From contig JAKTNV010000116.1 in NCBI GenBank assembly GCA_022747635.1, positions 10,001 to 74,000 on the forward strand: a DNA stretch of 64,000 nt, written 5' to 3'. Below the pieces are notes generated by a model. The model searched no databases, was not told where the DNA came from, and saw only the letters and a program-made list of their open reading frames with translations. The DNA comes from Hetaerina americana (taxonomy: Eukaryota; Arthropoda; Insecta; Odonata; Calopterygidae). Positions 23,918 through 34,991 of the stretch are shown one piece after another; the stretch's first letter is position 1, and each line of letters opens with the position of its first letter. Position numbers and translations under genes: made by a program.

Positions 23918-24120
23918 AATTCCAAAGAAACTGCGGGAGATGCCGCAACAGTAACTTTTAACGGTAAAGCTCTCGGCCGGATATTGAGGGATCTGGGTTC
24001 GAATCCCAGTCAAGGCGAATGATTTTTACACTCTGAAATTGTTGCATTGAAATGCATATTAGCGGATGACTCCGTTAAAAGTTACTGTTGCGGCATCTCC
24101 CGAAGTTTCTTTGAAATGTT
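23918..24120 (+). repeat. Inverted, folded-back SINE family B copy
   Basis: Bases 23960-24056 repeat the T-arm and tail of the copy at 23640-23742 in the opposite direction. Bases 23922-23963 (AAAGAAACTGCGGGAGATG and following) are in turn inverted at 24070-24114. The region therefore holds two overlapping inverted pairs and could fold into a large stem structure. It probably comes from SINE insertion next to or into another SINE, or from foldback duplication. Confidence 0.6.
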
Positions 24121-24324
24121 AAACGTAATTAATTAATGCCTGGAGTCGTTTGTAATGAAGTTCTCGCATTCTCATCGGAGGAAATAGTGACTTGGCTGAA
24201 GGTGTATTCCTGAGATGGTTTTCAGTGATTGCTCATATCTGGATTTAAGCGTGCGGCCTTAATATTCCTCAAGGTATGAATTCAGGCCAGCTTGGTTGAC
24301 TATTAAGTGGAGCAGTAGCAGTAT

Positions 24325-24416
24325 TGAGGGGAGGCGACCGACAGCTGAGGTCATTTGCGCCATAGGGGATGGGCAGGAAAGGATGAAGGATGGAGAGAAA
24401 CTCGGCGTCGGCATTA
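24325..24416 (-). repeat. SINE family A, truncated copy
   Basis: Matches the tail part of the longer family A copies (GGCGACCGACAGCTGAGG, then GGAGAGAAACTCGGCGTCGG). It stops before the central block and the tRNA head, so only the 3' part remains. Confidence 0.7.
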
Positions 24417-24462
24417 CCTTTGTTTATTGATAGGAGAGTCGGTGTTTTATTGCGGACTTCCA

Positions 24463-24499
24463 ATGATTCCTCCAGATACGAGGTGTCCGGAGGAATCAT
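24463..24499. repeat. Short perfect palindrome
   Basis: ATGATTCCTCC at 24463-24473 and its exact complement GGAGGAATCAT at 24489-24499, with a 15-base spacer. Confidence 0.7.
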
Positions 24500-24639
24500 C
24501 CGGAGTAATTTGCGTTGTGATGAATTTTTGGAAAAAGAGCAATTCCCTCCCGAACACCTACTGCATTGGGAACATCGATATGTAATGAGTGGACTCAATT
24601 AGATATATAGGCGTTACCCTCACTCACGCCCTATTTAGG

Positions 24640-25080
24640 TGAACCAGGACAAGTTTACAAAATATTAGAATTTATTTGAGGAGTGCTGGGAGAATGTGAT
24701 TTAAAGGCCAAAGAGAATTGTTATCTTCCGCTGGTTAGGCCTCATTTAGAATATAGTATGCTGCAAATACTTGCATGTGATCCTCACGAAGTATCATTAA
24801 TTGTCGACTTAATTCGCGTGAGGCGTAAAGGAGCTATATTTCCAAAACGTTGTTAAGATAAACTGAGTAGCATATCCAAAATTATTAGAGAAGCTATGCT
24901 GGGAATTACACTGGATCGAAGGTTAAGTTATAGATTAAATCTATTGTATACGAATTATAAATATGTTGAAATATGTTGTTAGCCCTATCGTACTACGGTG
25001 GGAGGGATCATGTCCATGAAATTAGAAAGATTAGGTGTAGAGCAGATAGATTTAAAATGTCACTTTCCTCACGAACGATA
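24640..25080 (+). mobile_element. Decayed Jockey/CR1-like LINE 3' remnant
   Basis: GGTTAGGCCTCATTTAGAAT corresponds to the LVRPHLEY block in the C-terminal part of Jockey/CR1-type reverse transcriptases. Similar wording recurs at 30270 and 38690. Downstream sequence is too damaged to place further motifs. Confidence 0.4.
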
Positions 25081-26247
25081 AGGGAACAAAATTACATGGT
25101 CTGACCGCGCTATCGGGGAAAAGTATTTCGGGTGAAAATTAGTCTGGTGTGTAATCATTCCCTATCACACACCCTAGCGGTGACTTTCAGGGTTTTAAAT
25201 AATTAACTAACTTAACTGACACTCCAATCCTCACCCCAGCTGTCTGATTTCTGGGCTACCAGATCTTCCTGGGATCTCAAAGGCGGTGCAAGGAAAGGAA
25301 TCCCCCCCTGTTAACGGCTGAATTGCACTCGCAGCGCGGCTAACAATAAAGTCTTGACACTCATCCTTTGCGGGGACCAATGCAGCTTTTTATAACGGTT
25401 GACATCACTAATTAGAAACCAACAGGTCTGGGAAATGCTGAAATCGAAGGTCACTTGCTATAGTGACTTTGCATTCGGCATTTTTACTGCAAATGTGTAA
25501 TATTGGTTGATTTCGTGTTACTCCGTCGCCAAGTCGGACTTCCGGAAGTTGGACGTAATGTGTGGGTTACTCCTAACGCTTACCTAATCCGTCCATTATA
25601 TCATGATTATTCTCCAGCATGGGAATACTTATAGGCTGCGGGGTACGTAGCCAGCTGTACCCTCATTTAGCAGTACAAGAGTTGGGTTGATTCCTGTGGT
25701 TAAGTTTTCTTACAAACGCTCGAGTTAACCTAAAAAACTAAACTGAAGTTACATCTATCCCACGAATAAACAAAATAAGAAATTCTCTGGACGACGTGCA
25801 TCGATATATATTTCCCCCTGGTTGAAAATGACATGCACGTGGCGTGGCAATGCCTTTCGATCTCTTAGGACCAGGACGTCATTTCTGTGATGATATATTG
25901 CTTTAGTGATATAAAGGTAAAATACTAAGATCGATTGACCAAGCAATTTTTATGAAGCTTAAGAATAGAGCGCCAAGATAATTTAAATCCAAGTGATTAT
26001 CCCTTGTCCGTTGGCTGAGGACGGCGGTCTTTCTGGGGAGCAGATTAAACCGGGTTGAGGTTGGGACGGCGGCCTTGCTCACAAACCGCCTGAGGACGCT
26101 GGAGAGAATGGACTGGACCGTCGTCGTCCTCATAACACGACAGAGTCCTTTCGATGGATTCAAAGTTTGGCATGATGCGTGGAAGTCTGGTGCTCGGTAA
26201 TCAAACGCAAGTACCCAAGGTGACCAGGCCATGCACAGCCTTTGAAG
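25081..26247. other. No gene recognised
   Basis: Mixed-composition sequence. A 109-codon minus-strand open frame at 25903-26232 has no domain that I can name. Confidence 0.45.
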
Positions 26248-27531
26248 TACGAGGGTTGCTATTTATATTTTCAATCTAATAATGAAAAGACAGTACTTTG
26301 TTGTTTAAAATGGCTTTATTGTTTTTCCATGTATTCTCCATGATAATCAAATACACTTTTGCGTGCGCTCGAACCAATTTTCGTGACACATTTTCCACTA
26401 TGATTGAAGTACCTCCAAAAACTGGTTTTTAAATGCATCAACTGCATTTTCAGGCGCCGAAAATTTTGGCCACGCAATTATTCCTTGATAAACGGTAATA
26501 AAAAGAAGTCATTTGGTGCTAAATCAGGGCTGTACGGAGGATGACCCATCAATTCGACGCTTTGGCCACTCAGATAGGTAGTTGTTTCAGACGATCTGTG
26601 AGATTGTCATGATGGAGGATGATCCTTCGTTGCCGCTTCTTTTTCCGTATTTCACCAAGCACTTCTGACAAAAAATGATCGTGTACTATTTAGAATTTAC
26701 GGTTCCAGGTTGCTCTAACTGTACGGTTGCCACATGTCCACTTATTTCGAATAAACAGGCGATCATTTACTTCGGTGTGCACGAATCACTTTTGTCGGAT
26801 TTGGCTCGTCTTGGAAGACCCATACGACAGTGGATTGCTGTTTTGTTTCGGGCTCATACGCATAGATCCATGATTTGCAACCTGTGTAGATGTCATTCAC
26901 AGCTTTTCATGCACCGCGATTGTATTTCTTGAGTATTTCTTTGCACCAATCGACACGAGCATCTTTTTGAGCCTTTGTCAAATTACGCTGGATCCCACGC
27001 GAACAGGTTGTTTTCACAGCTAAATGTTCATGCAGTATCTTATTGAGGCTCGTCATACTAATCCCCGAGGATGTCTCAATCTTGCGATGAGTCACATGAC
27101 CATCTTCCCTTACTAGTTCTTGCACAGAATCAATGTTTTCTGGCGCAACAACTTACTTTGGACGACCTTCACGACTTTCGTCGCTGAGCGAACGGCGGCC
27201 ATGGTAGAATTCGTAATACCAGCGATTAACAGTGGCGAAAGATGGAGCTTGATCGCCAAAAGTGGAAGTAAGTTGATCGATGCACTCCTGTCTTGATAAT
27301 CCACGTCGAAAGCCGCAAACATCATCGCAATAAAGTGTTCACGAGTTAACGCCATTTTTTCGCCGAGGCAAACTTTTCGAGTCACTGCAAAGAACACAAG
27401 TTATGATCAAATGACAAAATGTTCAGCAGAAAATTAGCGTTAAAAGGGTCACAGTTCCATATGAAAACGTCAAATGGCGCCTAAAGCACTAAGTGTTGTC
27501 AAGGCTCGAGGTATAAATGGCAAACCTCGTA
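26248..27531 (-). mobile_element. Degraded full-length mariner element
   Basis: Left end TACGAGGGTTGCTATTTATA at 26248 and right end (complement TACGAGGTTTGCCATTTATA) at 27531 are imperfect inverted repeats with TA at both edges. The length of 1284 bp is that of a complete mariner. The ends differ from those of the other mariners here, so it is a separate lineage. Confidence 0.85.
26420..27355 (-). pseudogene. mariner transposase, many frameshifts
   Basis: Minus-strand reading starts near MALTREHFIAMMF (27355 on). It continues with MQELVREDGHVTHRKIETS, GISMTSLNKILHEHLAVK and NLTKAQKDARVDWCKEILK (27125-26907), then SWIYAYEPETKQQS, RIILHHDN and PPYSPDLAPNDFFL. The last two blocks hold the second and third catalytic Asp of the DD34D triad. 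The first reads TGCKSW where the family has TGDESW, so the first Asp is lost. At least three frame changes and several stops rule out function. Confidence 0.85.
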
Positions 27532-27999
27532 TTATTCCCTAAAGTTACTCTCACAACTCTTTCAGGACAGTGGCCTTGTAATCCCCATCCGATGCGCACC
27601 TTTTCACAAGAACGATGAGCGTTAATGCATATCCAATCGCTTCTCAATGTTGCCGTTAAATCGAGTATGGATGGCGATAAAAGTTTCAGAAACTGAATTT
27701 AAATGGAAAATATACAAAATGAAATAAAACATAAAATGAGTGAACAAAACTAGCGAAAGTGTAGAAGACTAATGGAATAGGCGTCTTATTGAAAACCTAC
27801 AAAGGAACCATGCGGAACAGGTATTGAAGGGAGAGTCGGGGTGTGCGGTAAAAAGTCGGAAACAAGACGGCAGTCAGTAGTCTCCAGTGATTTTTGTCCC
27901 ATTTTCTAAGTGAGCTAAGCGTGGCATTAGTAGTGCATAAGTTTGAATAGGATGTACTAAGCTGCAAGTCGATAAAGTTGGCTTGATTTGTGGGTGATT
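27532..27999. other. No gene recognised
   Basis: AT-rich spacer. Confidence 0.5.
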
Positions 28000-28530
28000 C
28001 AGGCAGTCAAGGAATTGCAATGATTGTTGAGTGAATTACACGACCATTGCGAGAAGCATGTGTTTAGGAGTAATCAGAAGAAAAATTAAGTGATGAGTAT
28101 CTAAAGAAAGGTTCAGACTTTGTTAAATGTTAAATTAGGAGGTGACAATCTAGGGCAGGTAGAACAGATCAACGCATTGAGTCAGTAATTTGTCGCAAAA
28201 TGGGCGTGGCTTTGGGGCATTAAAGGATGGCGTTGCAATGAGGAGTGAATGGTAGGCAGACACGGGAAGCAAAGACTTAAGAATGGAGCGTTTAATTTGG
28301 AAAGCTGCTCTTTGAAGCGAGAGGGGGAACTTAACTAGATGGGAGGCTTCTGAGAGGCAGGTGTGGGGAGGAATGGAGAGAATACTTTGGACGGAAAGAA
28401 AGACCGACGAGGATTATTTAAATATGCGATGTAAAGAGAGAATGATGCTGAGAGAAATTTGAAGATGGATGAGTGAATTGATAATATATTGAGAAGGATA
28501 ATTAGGGCAATGAGAATAAACCTAAAAGAT
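28000..28530 (+). mobile_element. Decayed RTE LINE 3' region
   Basis: VKELQ and LLSELHDHCEK, then GGDNLGQVEQINALSQ, then MERILWTERKTDEDYL and KERMMLREI appear in the order of the RTE RT C-terminus (copy A: VKGLQALLSELEIQCDR, GGQKLKQVEQFTYLGS). Stops and frame changes throughout. Confidence 0.55.
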
Positions 28531-30214
28531 AATCATTAAAGGTAACCTACCCTTTAAAAACAGGTTTTGAAGGGCTTCTAAGAAATATTCAAATCGTGTG
28601 GGCATCCCAAGAATAATCTTTTATTTTCCCATACTTATTTTATCCTTCATTTCATCATCTTCAATACCTTCAACAAAGCTTCTCGCCGGTCAAAGATTTC
28701 ATTCTCTCCATTTCTTTCCCCGCTTGTTTAAGATACCTTCTTCTGTTAATCTATATAAATGGAGGGAGACAGAGAAGAGAATAGGCTCTTTGGTTGACAA
28801 GAAGATTTGTAGAAGGCATTGAAGCAAAACTGAAGAATAAAATAAGTGTGGGAAAACAATAGTTTACTCCGGTGAATACCTACGCTATTTGATTGAGTTT
28901 AACGGACTGCTCAAAATATGTTTTCCACGAGTGGATATGCTTCAACGATCATCTAAGTTTCCCCTTCACATGGAAAACTCGTACCTCAACGCACACTGTG
29001 TCTACCTCATAGCACCTTTAAATATTTGTCGAACACAGGTCGCGGTGGACATTGCAACCCTGTCCAGCTTTACGGAGTCAAGGGGCAGGCAATTTAGAGT
29101 GTCTGCCCCATCGCATGCCTGGAAACCCAGCCACAGCGAAGGGACAAACACGCCCCCCCCCCCCGCCGCTCGCCCTCGCATTCCTCTCCTTCCTCCGTTT
29201 CCGTATCGCCGCAGTGACGTAAGGGAAAGAACATCAAACTCCACGGGACGTTTATCAACGTATCCTACGACGCAGACGTCGGATAACAACGTGTTGGGGA
29301 ATATGAAGGGTGTGAGTGTTTGGCGAGCGATGGGCGGGAGAGGGCGCACCAGTCCGCGGAGGAGTACCTAACCGTCTCGCGGCCGTGGAATTGAGGGGGT
29401 GCGTCCTTTGTTGAGGGCACATACCTTAAGCAGAGCACGCACGAGCATCTCCGCAAACTCCTTCCGGAGCCATTTTCCCAGCATTCCAGACGGCTGCGAA
29501 AATTGTCGCTGCTGACGTGGGAGGGCGAAAGCATGAGGGGAAAGGGGTAGGCGGGGAGGGACGGGAGGGAAAGTGGATCCTCCCCCCTGACAATGAGGGC
29601 AAGAGAGTCGTGACAGATGCGGCCCGGGGGGAGGCAGGAGGGGGCACGCCGAGGTGCGTGCGGAGGAGCAGTCCGTCACGAATCGCTCCCCCGCCAGACT
29701 ACAAGGACTACGCGAAGTTCATGATACAAACAAAATCAACAGGAACCAGTAAAAATTCCACCAGAGAAATTCCGACCAGCTTAGAGGATCGACTACATGG
29801 CATATCGAAGAACTTTTTTAAATGAATGAAATCCTATTAGTAAAGTGCAAAAGAATTTTTTAATTCTAAGACTCACAATTCGACTTATATCAAAGCCATC
29901 TTCAGGGAGGTTCAATCTTTTGGTGATTTTTTGTGTAAGTTGAAACCAGAGTAGGAGAATAAAAACATTTCCATGGAATCTACGTCTTTCAATCATAAGA
30001 CTAAATGAAATATAACAAGGAGATAACTAAAAATATCAAGTTTGCATCTAAATGAACACTGTCCGAAGCCCAATTAGTCATTTGAATGCTTTAACTGGGT
30101 CTGCAAGTAAAATGACGTCTTCCCAATACAAGTCTTTGTCATTCAACTACCCCTGTATATGGCCACACTAGCCGATCAAAATGCCCACATTGTTGTTTTA
30201 GTCTTAAAAATAAG
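28531..30214. other. No recognised gene; contains a CpG-rich patch
   Basis: Flanks are AT-rich. The part at 29030-29700 is GC-rich with a 12-C run at 29153-29164, overlapping open frames on both strands, and a possible short exon on the minus strand (29425-29484). The patch could be a small promoter island. Confidence 0.4.
29425..29484 (-). CDS. Candidate short first coding exon (20 codons)
   Basis: On the minus strand an ATG at 29484 opens a frame reading MLGKWLRKEFAEM and on to LLK, ending in AAG before a consensus donor GTATGT at 29424-29419, phase 0. It sits in a CpG-rich patch. I do not recognise the peptide and see no second exon, so chance is a serious alternative. Confidence 0.13.
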
Positions 30215-30415
30215 CATTTACTAAAAGATTAATGGGCAAGTGTAATGGTCACAGAGCAGTGTTATGTTTCACTGGTTAGGCCTCATTTGGAATATGCTTC
30301 CAGGATATGAGATCCTTAGGAAGCCAGATTGAATGCCGCATTGCAATGCGTGCGAGCGTAGTTTTGAAAAACGTTGATGTGATGAACTGAGTAGCGCATC
30401 CAAAATACGTCATGT
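30215..30415 (+). mobile_element. Decayed Jockey/CR1-like LINE remnant
   Basis: TGGTTAGGCCTCATTTGGAA followed by TATGCTTCCAG corresponds to LVRPHLEYAS. It resembles the pieces at 24745 and 38690. Only about 200 bases can be related to the family. Confidence 0.4.
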
Positions 30416-30446
30416 ATTTGATTTCATTTCCCTTAGGGCCCTTTCT
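30416..30446 (-). mobile_element. Stub of RTE copy C left of the copy B insertion
   Basis: Read on the minus strand it encodes ERALREMKSN, the direct continuation of the copy C frame that stops at 33822 on the other side of copy B. The last nine bases, GCCCTTTCT (30438-30446), are the target duplication. Confidence 0.7.
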
Positions 30447-30737
30447 CCCTCCCCGGACTACAACCTTGACGTGGGGGAAGGGCTTGTGCGTTCCGATGAC
30501 ACCTAGAACTATGCTGGCGGGAGTAATAATAATTGCTCCTGGTAGGGTCACCCATGCCAGATAGGTCGAAGGTTAGGAGCCAGACGAAAGGTAGTCCACG
30601 ACGCGTCTGTTCCTCAGTGAGGCGGCTGCAATGGCGTCTGACCCCAGTGGGGCGGCCAGTAAGTGATGGTGTCACGTTAAAAACACTATTGAGGAAGGCA
30701 ACGGGAAACCACCTCAATTATCATTTCCAAGATTTAA

Positions 30738-31689
30738 ATGATGGTCACTAAAAAGATTTTGAGTCCTGGCAACCACGGCGCTCGGCCCAATCGGCCGTGT
30801 GTCGTGCCCGGCAGCGGGGGAGGCAAGGCTTCCGCGGTCGTCATCCCACGAAACCCTTGCAAGGGAAAACCAGCAGCAGCAGGGCAGAAGACGCAGGAGA
30901 AGACCAAATTAGCCAGAATAGGAACGTGGAATGTTAGGACAATGATGAGGACAGGGAAATTGGAGAATGTTAATCGAGAGATGGTAAGGGGAAATTTCAA
31001 TATATTAGGTCTATGCGAGGTGAGATGGAAAGATAGCGGGGATTACTGGAGTGATAATTATAGAATAATATACAGCGGCGGGGACGAGAGCCATCGAGGG
31101 GTTGACAGTATTAAATGAAGAGGTAGGAAGAAGCGTAGTCAACATAGAGCAGGTAACGGATAGAATACTACTAGTGGAGATAAAAGCAGAACCGACGAAC
31201 TTAGTTATTATTCAGGTATACATGCCACCGAGCAACCATAAGGAAGAAGAGGTCGATAGGATATACGATCAGTTAGAGGACATGATCGCGTGTGTTCCTG
31301 CAGGGAAGCATCTGATAGTAATGGGGAATTGGAATGAGACGGTAGGCGAAGGAAGAGATGGTGATGAAGTCGGGGACTACAGTTAAGGCACGAGGAATGA
31401 CCGCGGGGAGAATACAGTTGAGATCTGCAGGAGACAGGGGTTAGTCAACACCAACACTTGGTTTAGCCACCAAAAAAGACGCAGGTATGCATGGACCATG
31501 CAAGGTGACTCAGAAAGGTATCACCCAGATCATATTTTGGTTAGACACGGGTTTAGGAACAGTGTGATAAATTCGCACAGCTTTCCGGGAGCGGATGAAG
31601 ACTCTGGCCATAATTTAGTTGTTATGAATTGTAGATTGCGTTTCAAGAAGATAAGACAGAGGGGGAGGGTTAGAAAATGGAATGTGTAA
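30738..31689 (+). pseudogene. RTE apurinic-type endonuclease, copy B
   Basis: Three frames (30738-31118, 31102-31386, 31498-31689) carry RIGTWNVRTMMRTGKLE, ILGLCEVRWKDSGDYW, LVIIQVYMPPSN, VMGNWNETVGEGRDG and SGHNLVVMNC. These are the successive blocks of the RTE endonuclease. Two catalytic positions are changed relative to copy A: the Asp of GDWN is Asn here, and the SDH block reads SGH. So this copy, though complete in length, would have lost nicking activity even if its frame were intact. Confidence 0.85.
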
Positions 31690-31749
31690 GCATTAAATGG
31701 ATTGAAAATGAAGGAGTACCAGCAGGCTGTATCGAAATTCATGGATGAG

Positions 31750-33460
31750 GGCAAAGAGCTGTGCACTACCGAGAAAAAAAGGGAATATATAAAAAAAGGC
31801 ATATTGAAAGCTGCAAATGAACATATAGGAACCGTTAATGCGGAAAGAACAAGGCAGCCATGGATCACGGAATCATGAAATTATTAGAAATATAGATAAG
31901 GAAATAAAATGGAAGAATGTAAACACCGAGCTAGGGAAAAGGAAGTACAAAGAGTTAAACAATAAGTTGAGGCGGGCAACAAATAAAGCAAAAGGAGCAT
32001 GGTGGAAGACGCAGTGCGAGGATATGGAAAGTTTGCAGAGTAAGGGTGAAAAAGGTGCGCTGCACAGCAAAGTAAAATCTTTATCGGGAAGTAAGAAGGG
32101 AAGATCTATGATAACAGTTAGAGATAAGGTGGGTAAGGTAATAGCTGACACAGGAAAGAATCCAGAGAGATGGAAGAAATATATAGAAGAACAGTATAGT
32201 GAAGAACTTAGATCAACAAAGTTAGACTTAGAAAAGGAACATGACGTAGAGGAAGATAGCTTAGGTCCAGCCATACTAGACGATGAGATAAAACGGATAT
32301 TAAGGAAGATGAAATTAAATAAGGCCGTGTGGGTAGATAACATTCCCGTGGAACTTTTAAAATGCTTAGGAAAATGTGGGAGGAAGAGGCTATATGGGCT
32401 GATTCGTAGTATCTATGAGGAAGGAATCTGGACGGAAGACTTTGTGAGATCAGTTTTAGTTCCTATTCCGAAAAAGGTAAAGGCTACATCATGTGAGGAC
32501 TACAGGACAGTAGTTCTATATCTTACGCAGCTGAAGTTGATCTCAGGATCATAAACAAAAAGATAGAGTGTAGGGTAAATGATTACTTAGGGGATGATCA
32601 GTTTGGGTTTAGGAAGGGCAGAGGTACGCGTGATGCCATTGCAGTAATGAGATTATTAATCGAGAGGAATATAGAACACAACCAGGAGGTATTTGCCGGT
32701 TTTGTAGATTTCAAAAAAGCGTTTGATAGAGTGAATTTGAGAAAACCTTTGCGTATATTTCAGAAAATAGGAATAGATTGGAGGGAAAGGAGGCTAATCC
32801 ACAACCCGTACATGTCTTAGACTGCTCAGGTGCGAGTGGGGAACTGGGAGTCGGGATGGGCAGTGTTAGGAAGAGGTGTAAGGCGGGGTTGCCCATTATT
32901 TCCGTTTCTGTTCAACCTGTATGCAGAGGAAATGATTAAGGAGGCATGGGAAGAACTGGAGGTAGGAATGAATGTGAGATGGGAATTCGTAAAATTAGTT
33001 AGGTTTGCTGATGACCAAGCTTTAGTTTGCAGTCAGCCAAGGGGTTGCAAGCATTGCTGAGTGAAATGGAAATTCAGTGCGACAGGTAACGGATGAGAAT
33101 CAATATTAATTAAAAAAAAAGGTTATGCGATTTTCTAGAAAGAAAAAGGCTAAGCTAAACATTAAAATAGGAGTGCAAAAACTAGAGCAGGTAGAACAGT
33201 TTACGTATCTCGGAAGTGTTTTGGACCAACACGGTCAAAGTAGTAGGGACGTAAGGAGAAGAATTGCGCTAGGCAAAGAGGCTTTCACAAGGAAGAGGGA
33301 GTTGAAGACGTTGGTTAGAGATGCTAATAAATGATTCATTTTAACTTTGATATGGAGCGTAGCTATGTACGGCGCGGAAACGTGGTCATTGAAGCGGGAG
33401 AGTAGACGTAGATTGGAGGCTTTTGAAATGTGGGCATGGAGATGAATGGAGAAGGTGAAA
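31750..33460 (+). pseudogene. RTE linker and reverse transcriptase, copy B
   Basis: The longest frame (31838-32554, 238 codons) covers the linker and the start of the RT (SVLVPIPKKVKATSCEDYRT). After a frameshift come DQFGFRKGRGTRDAI, VDFKKAFDRVN, RRGCPLFPFLFNLYAEE, VRFADDQALV, LEQVEQFTYLGSVLDQ and AMYGAETWSLKR, the normal RT motif order with the catalytic FADD block present. Several frame changes and stops (for example at 32552-32554) make it inactive. The linker shares a 261-nt identical tract with copy A. Confidence 0.88.
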
Positions 33461-33821
33461 TGGACCGAGAAGAAAACAAATGAGGAAGTATTTGGTATGG
33501 CGGGCGGAGAGATGGGTTTGTTGAGTAATATCCTAAGAAGGCAGGAAAAGTGGATAAAGGGGGTATAGACCGGCAGTGGGGTGTTGAAGACTGTGATAGA
33601 GGGGAGAATGTTAGGTAAACGAGGAAAGGGAAGGAACAGGATAGGGATGTTGGACGGGATGAAGGGAGGAGGATGTCAGTATTAAGAGATGATGAGGAAC
33701 CTGATGTAGAGTAGGATGCTGGATTTTGTGTTTTTTTAAGAGGCACAAAATGTTTTATTTAGTGCCTCTGTCCATCCAAAACCCTAACTTAACCAGTAAA
33801 TTACCTAATAATAATAATAAA

Positions 33822-34744
33822 GCCCTTTCTATCTCAGCATCAACTATCCCTGGACCTAAGCTATTTTCCTCTACGTCATGTTCTCTTTTTATATCTAACC
33901 TAGTAGGCCTAAATTCTTTACCACACAGTTCTTCTATATATTCCTTACATCTCTTTTGGACCTTTTCCATTTCTATTATTATCTTACCCGACTCATCTCT
34001 AGCTTTTAGTACATATCTTTCTTCTTACTTCCCGATAGTGATTTAACCTTCTTTTATAGTGCACTAATGTCACTGTACTTCTGCAAATATTCCATATCCT
34101 CGCCCTGCATCTTCCCCCATATTTATTTTGCTTTATTTGTTGCCCGTTTTGCTCTTTGTACTTAATTTTGCTCAACCCTGGGTTGAATTCTTCCCTTTTC
34201 TTCTCTCATCCATCTTTGCAATCATCTCATCCCTTATCCACGGCTTCCTTATCCTTTTTCCGTTAATGGTGTCTACAAGGTATTCTGCGGCTTTGGATAT
34301 CCCATTCTTGATACAATCCTATTTTTCTTCGATAGTACTCAGCTCTTCGCCGTCATCCATGATTATTTCTACAGCCTACGGATACTCCTTCCTTGCCGAT
34401 CCATTTCATACTTCTACGTTCCATTTTCTAACTCGCCGCCCCTGCCTTATATTTTTGAAACGGACGCTACATTTCATAATAACTAAATTGTGGTCTGAGT
34501 CCGCATCCGCTCCCGGGAAGCTGTGCGAATTGATCACGCTGTTCCTAAACCTGTGTCTAACCAGGATATAATCTAGCTGATATCTTCCTGAGTCACCTGG
34601 GATTTTCCATGCATACCTGCGTCTTTTGTGGTGTCTTAACCAAGTATTGGTGATGACTAACCCCTGTCTCCTGTAGAACTCAACTCTTCTACCCCGCGGG
34701 GTTGCTCGGTGGCATGTATACCTGAATAATAACCATAGTTCGCC
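33822..34744 (-). mobile_element. RTE LINE copy C, endonuclease to linker, interrupted by copy B
   Basis: Minus-strand reading from 34744 gives the later endonuclease region and linker, including MEKVQKRCKEYIEELCGKEF and REHDVEENSLGPGIVDAE. It stops at 33822, where copy B begins its duplicated target, and continues at 30446 with REMKSN. The frame is broken in several places. It is older than copy B. Confidence 0.8.
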
Positions 34745-34867
34745 GTTTATACTTTTAGCTCAATTAGTAATATTCTATCCGTTATCTGTTGAAAACTAAA
34801 AAAACTAAAATAAGGGTAACTAAAATAAGGGAAATTAACAAATGATACGAAAATTTGAACGAATAAA
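34745..34867 (-). repeat. Chimeric RTE junction shared with 49996-50106
   Basis: On the minus strand, non-RTE sequence (CATTTGTTAATTTCCCTTAT, then TTTTTTTAGTTTTCA) runs directly into the RTE endonuclease block ACGGATAGAATATTACTAAT. The same junction occurs at 49996-50106. The T-rich stretch ending in a TTTTCAG-like element looks like a splice acceptor; that is an inference. Confidence 0.6.
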
Positions 34868-34991
34868 ACGGGGGCAAGAACTCATGATGCACCACGTTCC
34901 TGCAAATGAAGAAAGATGTCAGCAAACCTTCACATTCGACCGAACTTGGCGCATATTTTTCGGTCTTGGCTCGTGCTGCAGCTTCCATGTG
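34865..34991 (-). mobile_element. mariner fragment, same lineage as 48419-49689
   Basis: Minus-strand reading gives EVECEGLLTSFF-like sequence and CRNVVHHEFLPP, matching NVKVLLTSFFNCRNVVHHEF of the 48-kb mariner transposase. About 127 bases remain, without ends. Confidence 0.75.

Larger units (their letters stand above)
30447..33821 (+). mobile_element. RTE-clade LINE, copy B, full length with 9-bp target duplication
   Basis: Begins with the family leader (CCCGGACTACAACCTTGACG at 30453) and ends in an AATAAT tail at 33821. Identical flanks GCCCTTTCT at 30438-30446 and 33822-33830 mark a 9-bp target duplication. The length is 3375 bp. It holds endonuclease, linker and a complete set of RT motifs, but in many frames. 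It is inserted into the older, reversed copy C. Confidence 0.9.
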
